From: Chroococcidiopsis sp. CCMEE 29
Lineage (GTDB): Bacteria > Cyanobacteriota > Cyanobacteriia > Cyanobacteriales > Chroococcidiopsidaceae
Assembly: GCF_023558375.1 (NCBI RefSeq)
Contig: NZ_CP083761.1
Span: forward strand, 1,229,001-1,293,000
Direction: 5' to 3'
Length of the DNA: 64,000 bases
The notes beneath the pieces were generated by a model, which was not told the origin of the DNA, searched no databases, and was given only the letters and a program-made list of their open reading frames with translations. Position 1 is the stretch's first letter. The number at the start of each line of letters is the position of its first letter. This document shows positions 35,940 through 45,443 of this stretch, piece by piece. A program made the position numbers and the translations under genes.

Positions 35940-36998
35940 GGCTCTTTATGGATTCCAGGGATCTAGCTAAGAAGGCACTCTAATAGAGATGACAACAGGG
36001 TTTTACCCCGTTTTCTGACATTGTGAACGAACTCAAAAAAACCCAAATAGAGCGGCAGTTTATCTTGGGAAATCCCTCGGTGTGGTCTCAACCAAGAACG
36101 TAACAATGACCAGAAGCCTTCCATCGTATTGACGTGGACTTCGTAAAACCCGTCTCCATCCTCGTCCCGAGCATATTCCCCTTGTCCATGATTCACTGTC
36201 TTGTGACCATATCCCCACTCAGTTATGCGAGCATAGATGCTGTATTCGTCGGTGTAGATGAGCGTACCAGGTGAGACCATCTTCTGAATCACAGGTGCAA
36301 TAGTTGCTTGCTTAAGGTTGGACAGCATCTGCACAACAACCTCTCCTCCTCGCTGAATCATGCCGAAAATGGGAGGCTTTTCTTGTGCCAATGTTCCTCG
36401 CCCTGGCTTGGCTTTCAACCGCCTTGGGCGACCAAGTCGCCCCTTTTTCTCACTTCGGATGGCTGACCTTTGAAACCAGCAATCAAGTAGAGTTCGTCCA
36501 ATTCCACTTCTCCTTTCAAAATGACTTCGGGTTTCTTCTCCACAATGCCCATTCGCAGTTGACAAGTCATCTGCTGCGCGTCATCCTTGTTCAGGTCGAG
36601 TTCTTGAGCAATTTGGTGTGTCGAGAGATTTAAGCCCATCAAGTACAGACAGAGAATCCAGGTCTGCAAGGGCTGATGATGACCAGCCAGAATCGTACCA
36701 CTCAAGTCGTCGAATCGGGAAAGGCATCGCCTGACACTGGTATCGCTGACGATGAGGCTGAGTCTCATCGAAACCTCGTTTGACCACACGCTGTGAATTA
36801 CATTTGCTACAAGTTACACCTTCTGACCATCGTAGCTGGCGCACGGTTTCATAGCACTTTTGTTCGTCAATCAAGGTTTGGAGATTAATCAGCACAGGGA
36901 TGGTCACAGATTGGTCAGTTCTCGAAGCTAATCAGAGTAGGTATTATACCCTCCTGACTGCCACCGAAACTCTAGATCCCTGGAATCCATAAAGAGCC
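35940..36998 (-). mobile_element. IS1595-family element, copy 2
   Basis: 1059 bp, reverse orientation of copy 1, with the same terminal repeats (GGCTCTTTATGG / CCATAAAGAGCC). Right flank TACTTTTA (36999-37006). The matching 8-bp duplication is not at its own left flank but at the right flank of copy 1 in complement (25627-25634). It lies 5 bp from the lepB stop codon, and the duplication itself includes that stop. Confidence 0.85.
35963..36907 (-). pseudogene. IS1595-family transposase, copy 2, same frameshifts
   Basis: Peptides in all three frames are identical to those of copy 1, including the extra base after QRYQCQ and the -1 shift at the A-rich run with its hairpin. The shared lesions mean the element was copied after acquiring them, either through a functional transposase in trans or through productive frameshifting. 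Confidence 0.75.
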
Positions 36999-37003
36999 TA
37001 CTT

Positions 37004-37603
37004 TTAAACAAAACCGATTCGACTGAGGGGCCAAAAGCGAAACCGAGCGTGACCGATAATATTCTTTTTTGGTAAAAAGCCCCAAACGTGGGAATCGTTG
37101 CTGTCGTTCCGATTGTCCCCCATCACAAAGAATTCTTCTTCAGGAACCTGCTCTGGTGCCAATTTATAGGCTGGAGGTTCTGCAATGTAGTCTTCCTTAA
37201 GCGGTTTATTGTTTAGGTAAACTTTGCCTTTGGTAATGCTAACAGTTTGGCCCGGTTCACCAATGATGCGCTTAATGAACGCTTGATCTTTGGCATATCC
37301 AAGCATTTGCAGTCGCTCAGGCGGGTCAAACACAACAATATCTCCGGTCGTTGGTGGGTGAAAATGGTAAGAGATTTTGTCTACCACCACGCGATCGCCC
37401 ATTTCTAAGGTGGGCAGCATAGAGTCAGAGGGGATGTAGCGCGGTTCTGCTACAAACGTTCGGATCAAAAGTGCCAAACATAATGCAATCACGATAAGCT
37501 GAAGGTTTTCCCGCTGATTGCGCCATACGCGCAACCACACAGGAGCTTCCTTCACGGTGTTTTCCTTAGATGTCATAGAACTTGTTAGACGAATTTTTGG
37601 CAA
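37004..37603 (-). CDS. lepB: Signal peptidase I
   Basis: 199 residues. One N-terminal membrane anchor (about 34-50), catalytic Ser61 in PSDSMLPTL and Lys111 in FIKRIIGEPG. GDNRNDSNDSHVWGFLP near 168 is the box E region. Cleaves Sec/Tat signal peptides on the outer face of the plasma or thylakoid membrane. A second in-frame ATG at 37576 (MTSKENTVK) could be the true start. Its stop codon overlaps the target duplication of the neighbouring IS. Confidence 0.93.
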   Translation of the reverse strand: MPKIRLTSSMTSKENTVKEAPVWLRVWRNQRENLQLIVIALCLALLIRTFVAEPRYIPSDSMLPTLEMGDRVVVDKISYHFHPPTTGDIVVFDPPERLQMLGYAKDQAFIKRIIGEPGQTVSITKGKVYLNNKPLKEDYIAEPPAYKLAPEQVPEEEFFVMGDNRNDSNDSHVWGFLPKKNIIGHARFRFWPLSRIGFV

Positions 37604-37805
37604 ATAATTTAGCAGGTAAAATCTAATTGTTTAGTACCTTAATTATCTTTATTACCTAGGGGTCAACTACCAGAATACATCCCTCTGCTGGCTCAGGCTA
37701 ATCCTAGCTTGTTTACCGTGTAGATGGCAGGCGACGTTACTCTGGCGTTTTTGCACCTGAGTGCGTTTGGTTAAAGAGGATGGACTGTTTTTCTGAATTG
37801 CACCG

Positions 37806-38930
37806 CTAATACAGTTCATACTTCAGTAAAGTGCAAGCTAAAGCACCGTTATAGACGGGAATGCGACGAGATGCTTTGAGCCCCACTTTTTTAGCCAACT
37901 CTTTGTTCCCCGTCAAAACGAAGGCAGTCCAACCTTTAAAGCGTTGTTTAAAGATATCGCCGAGAGTCTTGTAAAGCGCACCCAGTTCTTGCGGATCTCC
38001 CAGACGCTCTCCATAGGGTGGATTACAGATTATCACCCCGGAGTCTGCTGGAGCTTCCAGCTGGGATAATTCGGTTTGGGTAAACTTTATCTGATCGGCG
38101 ATGCCGCATCGTTCAGCATTGCTGCGCGCCTGAGCTAGTATATCAGGGTCGCGATCGCTGCCAGAAATTGACCCCTTTAGGTCACGTATTTGGCTGTTTT
38201 TGGCTTCTGTCAGCAACTTCTGCCACAGCTGTTTGTCAAAATCAGGAAAGCTTTCAAAACCAAATTTTTTACGAAACAAACCGGGTGCAATGTTCAAGGC
38301 TTTTAAACCAGCCTCTAAAGGTAGGGTTCCAGAGCCACATAGTGGATCTAAAAAGGGAAGACTTGTATCCCATGCCATGTCGAGGAGAGCTGCAGCTAAA
38401 GTTTCCTTGAGCGGAGCTTTCCCCATAGCTTGTCGATATCCTCGCCGATGGAGGCTCGTCCCTGAACTGTCTAGACTTAAAATGCAACGGTCTTGATATA
38501 TGTGAACGTTGATTAATACATCTGGATTTTCTGCATCAACGCTAGACCGTTGACCCCAGTTGTGACGCTGTTGGTCTACGATCGCATTTTTAACTTGTAA
38601 AGCTGTGAAGTGGGTGTGATTAAGTTTTTGATTCCCCCCTGTAGAGTTTACCGCTAGAGTCTTGTGGGGCTGTAGGTATTTATCCCAGGAGATTTTTTGC
38701 ACCTCTCGATACAGAATTTCAGAGTTAGGGCAGTAAAATTCCCGCAGAGGTACCAGCACCTTGAAAATTGTCCTAGCCCAGAGATTCACGCGATACAACA
38801 TTGCTCGATCGCCAACAAAATGCACCCCAGTAAAGTCAGGACGCACTTCTTTTGCTCCTAGACGTTCTAGTTCTTGAGCAGCAATGGATTCTAAGCCACG
38901 GGCAACCGTAGCAAAATAGCTAAAAGTCAA
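37806..38930 (-). CDS. THUMP-domain class I RNA methyltransferase
   Basis: 374 residues. The N-terminal THUMP/ferredoxin-like part (1-150) binds RNA. The SAM-dependent domain has DPLCGSGTLPLE at 195-206 and NPPYGERL at 303-310. The layout matches the RlmL N-terminal module (23S rRNA m2G2445 methylation) and related Trm14-like enzymes. The exact target base in cyanobacteria is inferred. It overlaps the following Uma2 gene start by 4 bp, same strand. Confidence 0.85.
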   Translation of the reverse strand: MTFSYFATVARGLESIAAQELERLGAKEVRPDFTGVHFVGDRAMLYRVNLWARTIFKVLVPLREFYCPNSEILYREVQKISWDKYLQPHKTLAVNSTGGNQKLNHTHFTALQVKNAIVDQQRHNWGQRSSVDAENPDVLINVHIYQDRCILSLDSSGTSLHRRGYRQAMGKAPLKETLAAALLDMAWDTSLPFLDPLCGSGTLPLEAGLKALNIAPGLFRKKFGFESFPDFDKQLWQKLLTEAKNSQIRDLKGSISGSDRDPDILAQARSNAERCGIADQIKFTQTELSQLEAPADSGVIICNPPYGERLGDPQELGALYKTLGDIFKQRFKGWTAFVLTGNKELAKKVGLKASRRIPVYNGALACTLLKYELY

Positions 38931-39484
38931 GTTAATTCTGCCTCTTCAAAAACCTGCCGTGGAGTTATTTCCAGAGCAGGAAGCAATGCATCTACCATAA
39001 GCATAGTATCTGTGTAGAGTTGACTTGCTCCGTCTGAGGAAAAGACTTTAATGCTCATGCTTTCAGGGTTTACAATCCAGGCTCGTGGTACACCAGCAGC
39101 AAAATAGTCTTTAGCCTTATCTTCAAGTTCTTTTAGGCTCTGATCTGGGGAGATAATCTCAATTACCAGTTCAGGAATGGCAGGACAAGCTTCGTTCCGC
39201 TTCCAGCTTTTGGGCAAACGTTCATAGGAGATGTACGTTAAATCTGGTACAGGTACCCATGCTTGTCCCTGACGCTCTAATATAACTGCCCACTCTGGAT
39301 AAATCCTTCCTTTGCCCTTACACCAGGCACGCATGAGGACTATTAAAGCTGCCTGTAAAGCGGAATGAAAAGCTTTTGGAGACACTTTAGGTACTGCCTG
39401 ACCATCCACAAACTCGTATGTTACATCTCCTTCTGGCAAAGCAAGAAATTCCTGTAAAGTGATTTTGGCTCCTGCGCTTACCAT
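38927..39484 (-). CDS. Uma2 family endonuclease-like protein (DUF820)
   Basis: 185 residues, third Uma2 gene of the window and intact. Motifs: YEFVDGQAVPK, PVPDLTYIS, PELVIEIISPDQ, KAKDYFAAGVPRAWIVNPE. The Asp, Glu and Lys positions of the PD-(D/E)XK fold are present. Its stop overlaps the start of the methyltransferase gene (TGA within ATGA), so the two are translationally coupled. Confidence 0.82.
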   Translation of the reverse strand: MVSAGAKITLQEFLALPEGDVTYEFVDGQAVPKVSPKAFHSALQAALIVLMRAWCKGKGRIYPEWAVILERQGQAWVPVPDLTYISYERLPKSWKRNEACPAIPELVIEIISPDQSLKELEDKAKDYFAAGVPRAWIVNPESMSIKVFSSDGASQLYTDTMLMVDALLPALEITPRQVFEEAELT

Positions 39485-39604
39485 GTGTCAGTTCAGTAGA
39501 TTGCTAATAGCTATATGGTACAAAAGCTTTTGCGCTTGGTAGGGAATTTATAGTTACGATTTACAATAAACTGGTTCAAGCTGTAAATTTAATTTTATTA
39601 ATTT

Positions 39605-40777
39605 ATGAAAAATTCTCTCAAGCTGCCGCAAAAGTTGATGCTTTTGGGCTCAGGAGAACTAGGCAAAGAATTTGTAATTGCTGCTAAACGTTTAGGCAAT
39701 TATGTTATTGCTGTTGACCGTTATGCCAATGCTCCTGCCATGCAAGTTGCTGATTGCTCTGAAGTTATTTCTATGCTAAGTGCTGATGATTTGGAAGCTG
39801 TTGTTCAAAAATATCAGCCAGATTTTATCATCCCTGAGATTGAAGCAATTAGGACAGAAAAACTAATTGAGTTTGAGCAGCGAGGAATTACAGTGATTCC
39901 GACTGCAACTGCAACCCACTATACAATGAATCGGGACAGGATTAGGGAAATTGCCTATAAAGAGTTAGGTATTAGAACGGCTAAATATGCTTATGCAACA
40001 ACTCTAAATGAGCTGATAGCTGTTTCGGAAAATATAGGGTTTCCGAATGTAGTAAAGCCAGTCATGTCATCATCTGGCAAAGGTCAATCTATTGTTAATA
40101 ATCTTAGGGAAGTTGAAAAAGCATGGAATTATGCAATCGATGGGTCTAGAGGTGATAGCCACAAGATTATTGTTGAAGAGTTCATTCAATTTAATTTAGA
40201 AATTACTTTGCTAACGATTAAGCAGTGGAATGCACCGACAATTTTTTGTCTACCGATTGGTCATCGCCAAGAACGGGGAGACTATCAAGAATCGTGGCAG
40301 CCAGCTCATATACCAAACAAACTATTATTGGAAGCTCAGGCGATCGCCCAAAAAGTCACTGATGCTTTAGGTGGAGCAGGAATTTTTGGTGTAGAGTTTT
40401 TTGTTACCAAAGAAGAAGTTATTTTTTCAGAGCTTTCTCCTCGCCCCCATGATACAGGGATGGTGACATTAATTTCTCAAAACCTGAATGAATTTGAACT
40501 ACATCTGAGAGCTGTTTTAGGCTTGCCCATACCAAATATAGAACAGCGAGGACCCTCAGCCAGTGCAGTCATTCTAGCCAATGAATATTCAAATTCGGTT
40601 TATTTTGAAGGAGTGGCTGACGCTTTATCAGAAAAAGATGTAGACTTGCGGTTATTTGGCAAGCCAGATTCACGTCCGATGCGGAGAATGGGAGTGGCTT
40701 TGGCGACAGGAATTAATCTCCAAGAAGCAAGGGAAAAAGCTATTACAGCAGCAAACAAGATAAAAATAGTTGATTAA
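39605..40777 (+). CDS. purT: Formate-dependent phosphoribosylglycinamide formyltransferase
   Basis: 390 residues, ATP-grasp enzyme making formyl-GAR from GAR, formate and ATP in purine synthesis. [20 protein letters not shown] at 11-30 is the N-terminal nucleotide-fold, [11 protein letters not shown] near 157 is the ATP-grasp loop, and [21 protein letters not shown] near 270 carries the metal ligands. Standard length. The gene is more AT-rich than its neighbours, with many ATT/AAT codons, which hints at transfer. Formate could come from PurU, encoded 10 kb away. Confidence 0.93.
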   Translation: MKNSLKLPQKLMLLGSGELGKEFVIAAKRLGNYVIAVDRYANAPAMQVADCSEVISMLSADDLEAVVQKYQPDFIIPEIEAIRTEKLIEFEQRGITVIPTATATHYTMNRDRIREIAYKELGIRTAKYAYATTLNELIAVSENIGFPNVVKPVMSSSGKGQSIVNNLREVEKAWNYAIDGSRGDSHKIIVEEFIQFNLEITLLTIKQWNAPTIFCLPIGHRQERGDYQESWQPAHIPNKLLLEAQAIAQKVTDALGGAGIFGVEFFVTKEEVIFSELSPRPHDTGMVTLISQNLNEFELHLRAVLGLPIPNIEQRGPSASAVILANEYSNSVYFEGVADALSEKDVDLRLFGKPDSRPMRRMGVALATGINLQEAREKAITAANKIKIVD

Positions 40778-40947
40778 TAATGTTTACCTCATTGCTACTG
40801 CCAAACATTAATTATTAACCTATTGCACATTTAACTTGCATATTCTTGAACTGGAGCGATTAATTCTTCTCCCCCTGCCTCCTCTGCCTCCCCCTGCTTG
40901 CCCTAACAGGCAAATTAGATGTTTAAAAGCTTACTCGCCCCTTAAAA

Positions 40948-41856
40948 ATGTTTGCCTCTTTTCTACCACATCAAGTCAAGCTACTCAAAGAGCCTGCTTC
41001 CATTGCCCTTGCCCAAAATATTGAACGTCAGTTTATTGCGACACCCCTAAGCCAGCAACCGATCGCAACTACCTACGTTCGTCAAGGTAACAGTAGCATA
41101 CCGATTCTGCTATTGCACGGTTTTGATAGTTCTTTACTAGAGTTCCGCAGCCTTCTACCACTACTGGCTGCTCAAAACGATACTTGGGCTGTCGATCTAT
41201 TGGGGTTTGGCTTTACAGAAAGAACGCCGGGAATTTCATTTAATCCAGCCACGATCAAAACCCATCTTTACTACTTCTGGAAAACCCTAATTAAGCAACC
41301 AGTAACGTTGGTAGGGGCTTCCATGGGAGGTGCAACTGCGATTGATTTTACTCTTACTTATCCCCATGCTGTTAAACAATTAGTTCTAATCAACAGTTTG
41401 GGGTACAGTGGGGATGTTTCCCTAGGTCGGTTTTTATTTCCTCCCTTAGATTACTTGGCAGTAGAATACTGGCGACAGCGCAAAGTGCAAGCACTATTGT
41501 TTAGTGAGCTTTCTGGCAACTCAGAACCAGGCGCAATTGAAGCGATTCGTTGTGCAGGGCTGCATCTAGAAATGCCCAGCTGGCATGAAGCCATGATTAG
41601 TTTTATGAAAAGTGGGGGTTACAGCGATTTGGCAGATAAGATTGCCCAAATTGACAAGCCAACGCTGATTTTATGGGGAGACTCTGATGAAACTCTGGGG
41701 ATTGGCGATGCGGTGAAGTTTCAAAAGGCGATCGCCCACTCTCAATTAATTTGGTTGAAAAATTGCGGTCACGTTCCTCAACTCGAACAGCCCCAGACTA
41801 CAGCAAGACACATTCTTGCCTTCCAAAGAGATTCTTCACTGTGCAAACTTGATTAG
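40948..41856 (+). CDS. Alpha/beta fold hydrolase
   Basis: 302 residues. LLLHGFDSSL at 55-64 forms the oxyanion hole, Ser125 in GASMGG is the nucleophile, Asp247 in WGDSDE and His275 in CGHVPQLEQP complete the triad. The layout, with a lid between 150 and 215, is like esterases and ester-bond hydrolases of the MhpC type. No signal peptide. Substrate unknown. Upstream (40865-40900) lies a CCCCCTGC-type repeat. Confidence 0.85.
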   Translation: MFASFLPHQVKLLKEPASIALAQNIERQFIATPLSQQPIATTYVRQGNSSIPILLLHGFDSSLLEFRSLLPLLAAQNDTWAVDLLGFGFTERTPGISFNPATIKTHLYYFWKTLIKQPVTLVGASMGGATAIDFTLTYPHAVKQLVLINSLGYSGDVSLGRFLFPPLDYLAVEYWRQRKVQALLFSELSGNSEPGAIEAIRCAGLHLEMPSWHEAMISFMKSGGYSDLADKIAQIDKPTLILWGDSDETLGIGDAVKFQKAIAHSQLIWLKNCGHVPQLEQPQTTARHILAFQRDSSLCKLD

Positions 41857-41878
41857 GTTGCAGGCGGCGTTGGCTCTC

Positions 41879-42076
41879 CTAGTGCAGTGGAAACTCCAGA
41901 GATTGAGTAGCGGGTATAGATGGAATCCGCGCTAATTCTGCTGATTTGAGCGCTTCAGGAAACTTGTCCCAAGGCACACCACCATCGTCACTATCGAGGT
42001 AGTGTTCGCCAAACTGGAGGAGAGTTGTGGCACTTTCTGAAGGCGGCAAATTGGTAAAACCTTTCATTTGGCTCAT
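41879..42076 (-). CDS. Small hypothetical protein
   Basis: 65 residues: MSQMKGFTNLPPSESATTLL, QFGEHYLDSDDGGVPWDKFP, then a short tail. No membrane segment and no family recognised. It is the only frame in the gap between the hydrolase and the HEAT-repeat gene, on the opposite strand. Codon use looks cyanobacterial, but without homologues it stays tentative. Confidence 0.35.
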   Translation of the reverse strand: MSQMKGFTNLPPSESATTLLQFGEHYLDSDDGGVPWDKFPEALKSAELARIPSIPATQSLEFPLH

Positions 42077-42141
42077 GTATCGGTATAGCGGGGATGGTAA
42101 TTCTAGACTAGAAGATCAGTAAAAAAGGTAATTTGAAGTAC

Positions 42142-42807
42142 ATGGCTTATCCCAGCCTAGAGGAGATTTCTGCTCAGTTAGAAAGCCCTGATTCACGCGA
42201 TCGCATGTTGGCTCTCGCTTCCCTACGCCGTGTTCCATCGGTTGATGCTGTGCCTTTAATTAAAAAAGTTTTAGATGACGAAATCCTGCAAATTCGCTCG
42301 ATGGCTGTGTTTGCATTAGGCGTCAAACACACGGATGAATGTTATCCAATTCTGGTGCGTTTGCTCGAAGCCGATCCAGACTACGGCATCCGAGCTGATG
42401 CAGCTGGGGCGCTAGGGTACTTGGGCGATCTAAGAGCATTTGAACCACTGGTGCGGGCTTTTTATGAAGACACCGAATGGCTGGTGCGCTTTAGTGCGGC
42501 AGTATCACTTGGTAATCTTAAAGATCCCCGCGCGCACGATCTGCTGGTTCGGGCATTGGATAGTAAGGAAGTGGTGCTGCAACAGGCGGCGATCGCAGCG
42601 TTGGGTGAAATCAAAGATCTAGAGTCAGTCGATCATATCCTCCGCTTTGCCCAGTCAGAGGATTGGTTAGTGCGGCAACGGCTAGCAGAAGCCCTAGGTC
42701 AGTTACCTACCCCTAAAAGCATTTCAGCATTAAAATATCTGGAAAAAGACAACCATTTTCAGGTTGCTGAAGCTGCTAAGGTTTCACTCCAGCGGCTGAC
42801 TGGTTAA
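42142..42807 (+). CDS. HEAT-repeat protein (bilin-lyase/NblB-like)
   Basis: 221 residues from ATG 42142 (MAYPSLEEISAQLESPDSRD); the frame opens with a TTG three codons earlier. Built of about six HEAT repeats, each with the pattern (I/V)R..A..ALG.... Examples are IRSMAVFALG, IRADAAGALGYLG, VRFSAAVSLGNL, and VRQRLAEALGQL. Such proteins in cyanobacteria include phycobilisome lyase subunits (CpcE/F type) and the degradation factor NblB. The bilin lyase gene 150 bp downstream supports a phycobilisome link, but this is inference. Confidence 0.8.
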   Translation: MAYPSLEEISAQLESPDSRDRMLALASLRRVPSVDAVPLIKKVLDDEILQIRSMAVFALGVKHTDECYPILVRLLEADPDYGIRADAAGALGYLGDLRAFEPLVRAFYEDTEWLVRFSAAVSLGNLKDPRAHDLLVRALDSKEVVLQQAAIAALGEIKDLESVDHILRFAQSEDWLVRQRLAEALGQLPTPKSISALKYLEKDNHFQVAEAAKVSLQRLTG

Positions 42808-42959
42808 TGAGGGGCGAGGGGTGAGGGAGGTGGGGAGAAGACTTCAAAAAGATGATCTGGATGTACACTCACCCCATCGCCCCACCTTCTTTCGGCTCCT
42901 GTCTCCTGCTACCTTATAAAATGAGATTTTAAGAATTCTTGTGTAGGATCGTTTGCTTT

Positions 42960-43535
42960 ATGAATATTCAAGAGTTTTTTGAGTTGAGCGCTGGTAAATG
43001 GTTTTCACATCGCACGAGTCACCATCTGGCATTTAAGCAATCGGAGGATGGCAAATCAAATCTCACGATTGAGATGCTAGCGGCGGATCATCCAGAAGTC
43101 GCTAAACTTTGTCAGCAATACGAAGTTGACCCCGCTTTAGCTTCTTGTGGGGCGAGAGTGAGCTGGGATGGCACGATGGAATGGGATGAAGAAAAACACA
43201 CGGGTTCTACAGTGCTAGTATCAGTGCCTGATGCAGATAATCCCAATCAAGGTAAGTTACTACGGGAAATGGGTTATGCCGAGAAGACACCTGTTGCAGG
43301 TCGCTACACTATGGGCAGCGATCAAGCACTGACATTGATTACTGAGTATGAAACGATGTCTTCTGAAGAGCGGCTATGGTTTGCGAGTCCCAATTTGCGG
43401 ATGCGGGTTAGTGTTTTGAAGCGCTTCGGTGGCTTTAGCATGGCTTCCTTCACTTCTGAAATTCGCATGGGTGGCGTGCAGCCCTCTGCCAAGGCAACAG
43501 AGGCATTCAATTCAGCATCAAAATCCAAAATCTAA
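42960..43535 (+). CDS. Phycobiliprotein lyase, CpcS/CpeS family
   Basis: 191 residues from ATG 42960 ([20 protein letters not shown]); an upstream in-frame ATG at 42939 is less likely. [18 protein letters not shown] is the family start, and the lipocalin-like body includes [18 protein letters not shown] and [20 protein letters not shown]. Attaches phycocyanobilin or related bilins to Cys of phycobiliproteins. The last residues (SASKSKI) come from an AAAATCC tandem repeat that supplies the stop codon. Confidence 0.88.
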   Translation: MNIQEFFELSAGKWFSHRTSHHLAFKQSEDGKSNLTIEMLAADHPEVAKLCQQYEVDPALASCGARVSWDGTMEWDEEKHTGSTVLVSVPDADNPNQGKLLREMGYAEKTPVAGRYTMGSDQALTLITEYETMSSEERLWFASPNLRMRVSVLKRFGGFSMASFTSEIRMGGVQPSAKATEAFNSASKSKI

Positions 43536-43552
43536 AATCCAAAATCCAAAAT
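43520..43552. repeat. Heptamer tandem repeat (AAAATCC)n
   Basis: About 4.5 units of AAAATCC/AAAATCT overlapping the 3' end of the bilin lyase gene. Related units occur at 46261-46290 and 47917-47931. Confidence 0.75.
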
Positions 43553-43571
43553 GGTATGAGGAGTAACCAGC

Positions 43572-44219
43572 TCAATTCTCTGTGTGCTGGGAGATTGCTT
43601 TAAGTTTAGTGTAAAAATCAGAGGTATCAGTTTTCACTGGATTGAATTGCCGAATGGGCGGCTGGCTGCCACTGCTAAGGGAGTGTGCAGAGTGATTGCT
43701 AGGCGATCGCCTCCGGTCATTATTACTAGATTGATGGCTCTTGATCTGCCTCGATGCCCCACCTACCTGTTTTGTTACTGGAACATTAACAGTGGTATTA
43801 ACATGTTGAACTGACGTTTGCTTACTAGTACCTACTGTCGTGATGATATTTGCGCCGTGATGCCCATTCCTAAAACTGACGACTGGCTTTAAAGCTAGGG
43901 GATAAGACTTGGTAGGATTACTTTGCTCAATCAGTGTTTGATAGAGGTCTCCACAGACGAGGCGTTCAAATTCGTGGTTGAAATGAGGAAGTGCCTGCTC
44001 CCGCCGATGCCAAACATATAAAATCTGTTCGACGGAAATCGCTTTGTAGCGACCTTGATAAAGCGCCTCAATTACCGCTAGACGCACCCAATTGACTGGG
44101 TAATCATCAAGCCAGCGGTTAACTAATTCAGCAGCACTATAACCACCCAGGTCAAAAATATAGTGCATTAATAATGCTATTGCACAGTTAGCAGTCGTAT
44201 CCCAAGCTTGTTTCAGCAT
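43572..44219 (-). CDS. Conserved cyanobacterial protein with disordered tail
   Basis: 215 residues. The first 95 look folded: YIFDLGGYSAAELVNRWLDD, NWVRLAVIEALYQGRYKAIS, VEQILYVWHRREQALPHFNH. That region resembles a small helical DNA- or protein-binding domain. Residues 115-200 are Ser, Asn, Thr and His rich and probably disordered. No assigned function. Convergent with the bilin lyase gene. Confidence 0.65.
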   Translation of the reverse strand: MLKQAWDTTANCAIALLMHYIFDLGGYSAAELVNRWLDDYPVNWVRLAVIEALYQGRYKAISVEQILYVWHRREQALPHFNHEFERLVCGDLYQTLIEQSNPTKSYPLALKPVVSFRNGHHGANIITTVGTSKQTSVQHVNTTVNVPVTKQVGGASRQIKSHQSSNNDRRRSPSNHSAHSLSSGSQPPIRQFNPVKTDTSDFYTKLKAISQHTEN

Positions 44220-44321
44220 TAGCTAAAAAGCGTGATTGAATAAACAGACATTCTTTGATATAACTTATAGCCTATCGTCTATTGCCAAGTCTCAAGTGTA
44301 ATTAACCAGCTCTTAATTTAT

Positions 44322-44349
44322 GTACGGAGGAACAGCCGTTCGCCCCTAC
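44322..44349. repeat. Dispersed palindromic repeat GTACGG...CCCCTAC
   Basis: 28-bp degenerate palindrome from GTACGGAGGAAC to GTTCGCCCCTAC, with arms GTACGG-GAAC and GTTCGCCCCTAC, intergenic between two divergent genes. Similar repeats are common between cyanobacterial genes. Confidence 0.5.
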
Positions 44350-44438
44350 TTTTAACACAACCGCTCCTCTGTGCGTTTAAAAAATTCGTGAGCTAATATT
44401 ATTGTTTTGTATCCTATCAAGTCAATCGGCACAAACCG

Positions 44439-45443
44439 ATGATTGAAGTTGAGCATTTAAGTAAAATCTACGGACCCAACCCAGGAATTCAGGATGTCAC
44501 CTTTAGTGTGGAACCAGGGGAAATTATGGGTTTTTTGGGTCCCAATGGAGCTGGGAAAACTACAACTATGCGAATTTTGGCTGGGTATCTACCAGCTAGC
44601 AGTGGAACAGCTCGCATTGCTGGGTACGATGTCCATGAGAACTCATTAGCAGTGCGGCAGCGAATTGGCTATTTACCAGAAACACCGCCCTTGTATCCAG
44701 ATATGACAGTTGAGGGGTTCCTGTATTTTGTGGCGCGACTTAAAGGAGTACCAGCAGGCGATCGCTCGCGTCAGATCAAGGCGGCAATCAAACGCTGCAA
44801 TCTGCAAGAAAAGCGTCAAGTCCTGATCCGCAAACTGTCTAAGGGATTCCGGCAGCGGGTAGGTATTGCCCAAGCAATCGTCCACGATCCACCAGCCATC
44901 ATTCTCGATGAACCCACCGTTGGACTCGATCCACGGCAAATCATTGAAGTCCGAAATTTAATTAAGAGCCTCGCTGGTAGTCACACAATTATTCTTTCTA
45001 CTCACATCCTGCCAGAAGTCAGCATGACCTGTAACCGGGTGACGATTATCAATCGCGGCAAAGTCGTTGCTACCAATACTCCAGAAAACCTAGAAGCTAG
45101 TTTAGCTGGGGGTGCGGGATATGAACTAGAAATTGAAGGCGATGCAGCTACTGCCGCCCAGCAACTGCTGCAACTTTTGCCTAATGTGCGTTTGGTAGAA
45201 TCAATTCCGGCGGCAGGAGGGTATGGAGGTAATACCCCGGCAGAAAATCGCGCTTGTCTGCGGGTGGTATCAGAACCGGGAACTGAACCGGGTCCCGAGA
45301 TTGTCACCGTTTTGGTAGGAATGGGACTAGGAGTGTACGAGATGCGCCGCACGCGCGCCACTTTGGAGGATGTGTTTTTGCAACTAACCACTGAGGAAAA
45401 GCAACTAGAGCCAGAGTCGCGATCGCCAGGAGAAGATGCTTAG
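44439..45443 (+). CDS. ABC transporter ATPase (GldA/ABC-2 type)
   Basis: 334 residues. IEVEHLSKIYGPNPGIQDVT start, Walker A GPNGAGKT at about 34, signature LSKGFRQRVGIAQ around 134 and IILDEPTVGLDP for Walker B. LSKGFRQRV is characteristic of GldA-type ATPases. Drives the ABC-2 permease encoded with no gap after its stop codon. In Bacteroidetes GldA, GldF and GldG function in gliding. In cyanobacteria the same set has no established substrate. First gene of a four-gene operon (44439-48611). Confidence 0.9.
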   Translation: MIEVEHLSKIYGPNPGIQDVTFSVEPGEIMGFLGPNGAGKTTTMRILAGYLPASSGTARIAGYDVHENSLAVRQRIGYLPETPPLYPDMTVEGFLYFVARLKGVPAGDRSRQIKAAIKRCNLQEKRQVLIRKLSKGFRQRVGIAQAIVHDPPAIILDEPTVGLDPRQIIEVRNLIKSLAGSHTIILSTHILPEVSMTCNRVTIINRGKVVATNTPENLEASLAGGAGYELEIEGDAATAAQQLLQLLPNVRLVESIPAAGGYGGNTPAENRACLRVVSEPGTEPGPEIVTVLVGMGLGVYEMRRTRATLEDVFLQLTTEEKQLEPESRSPGEDA

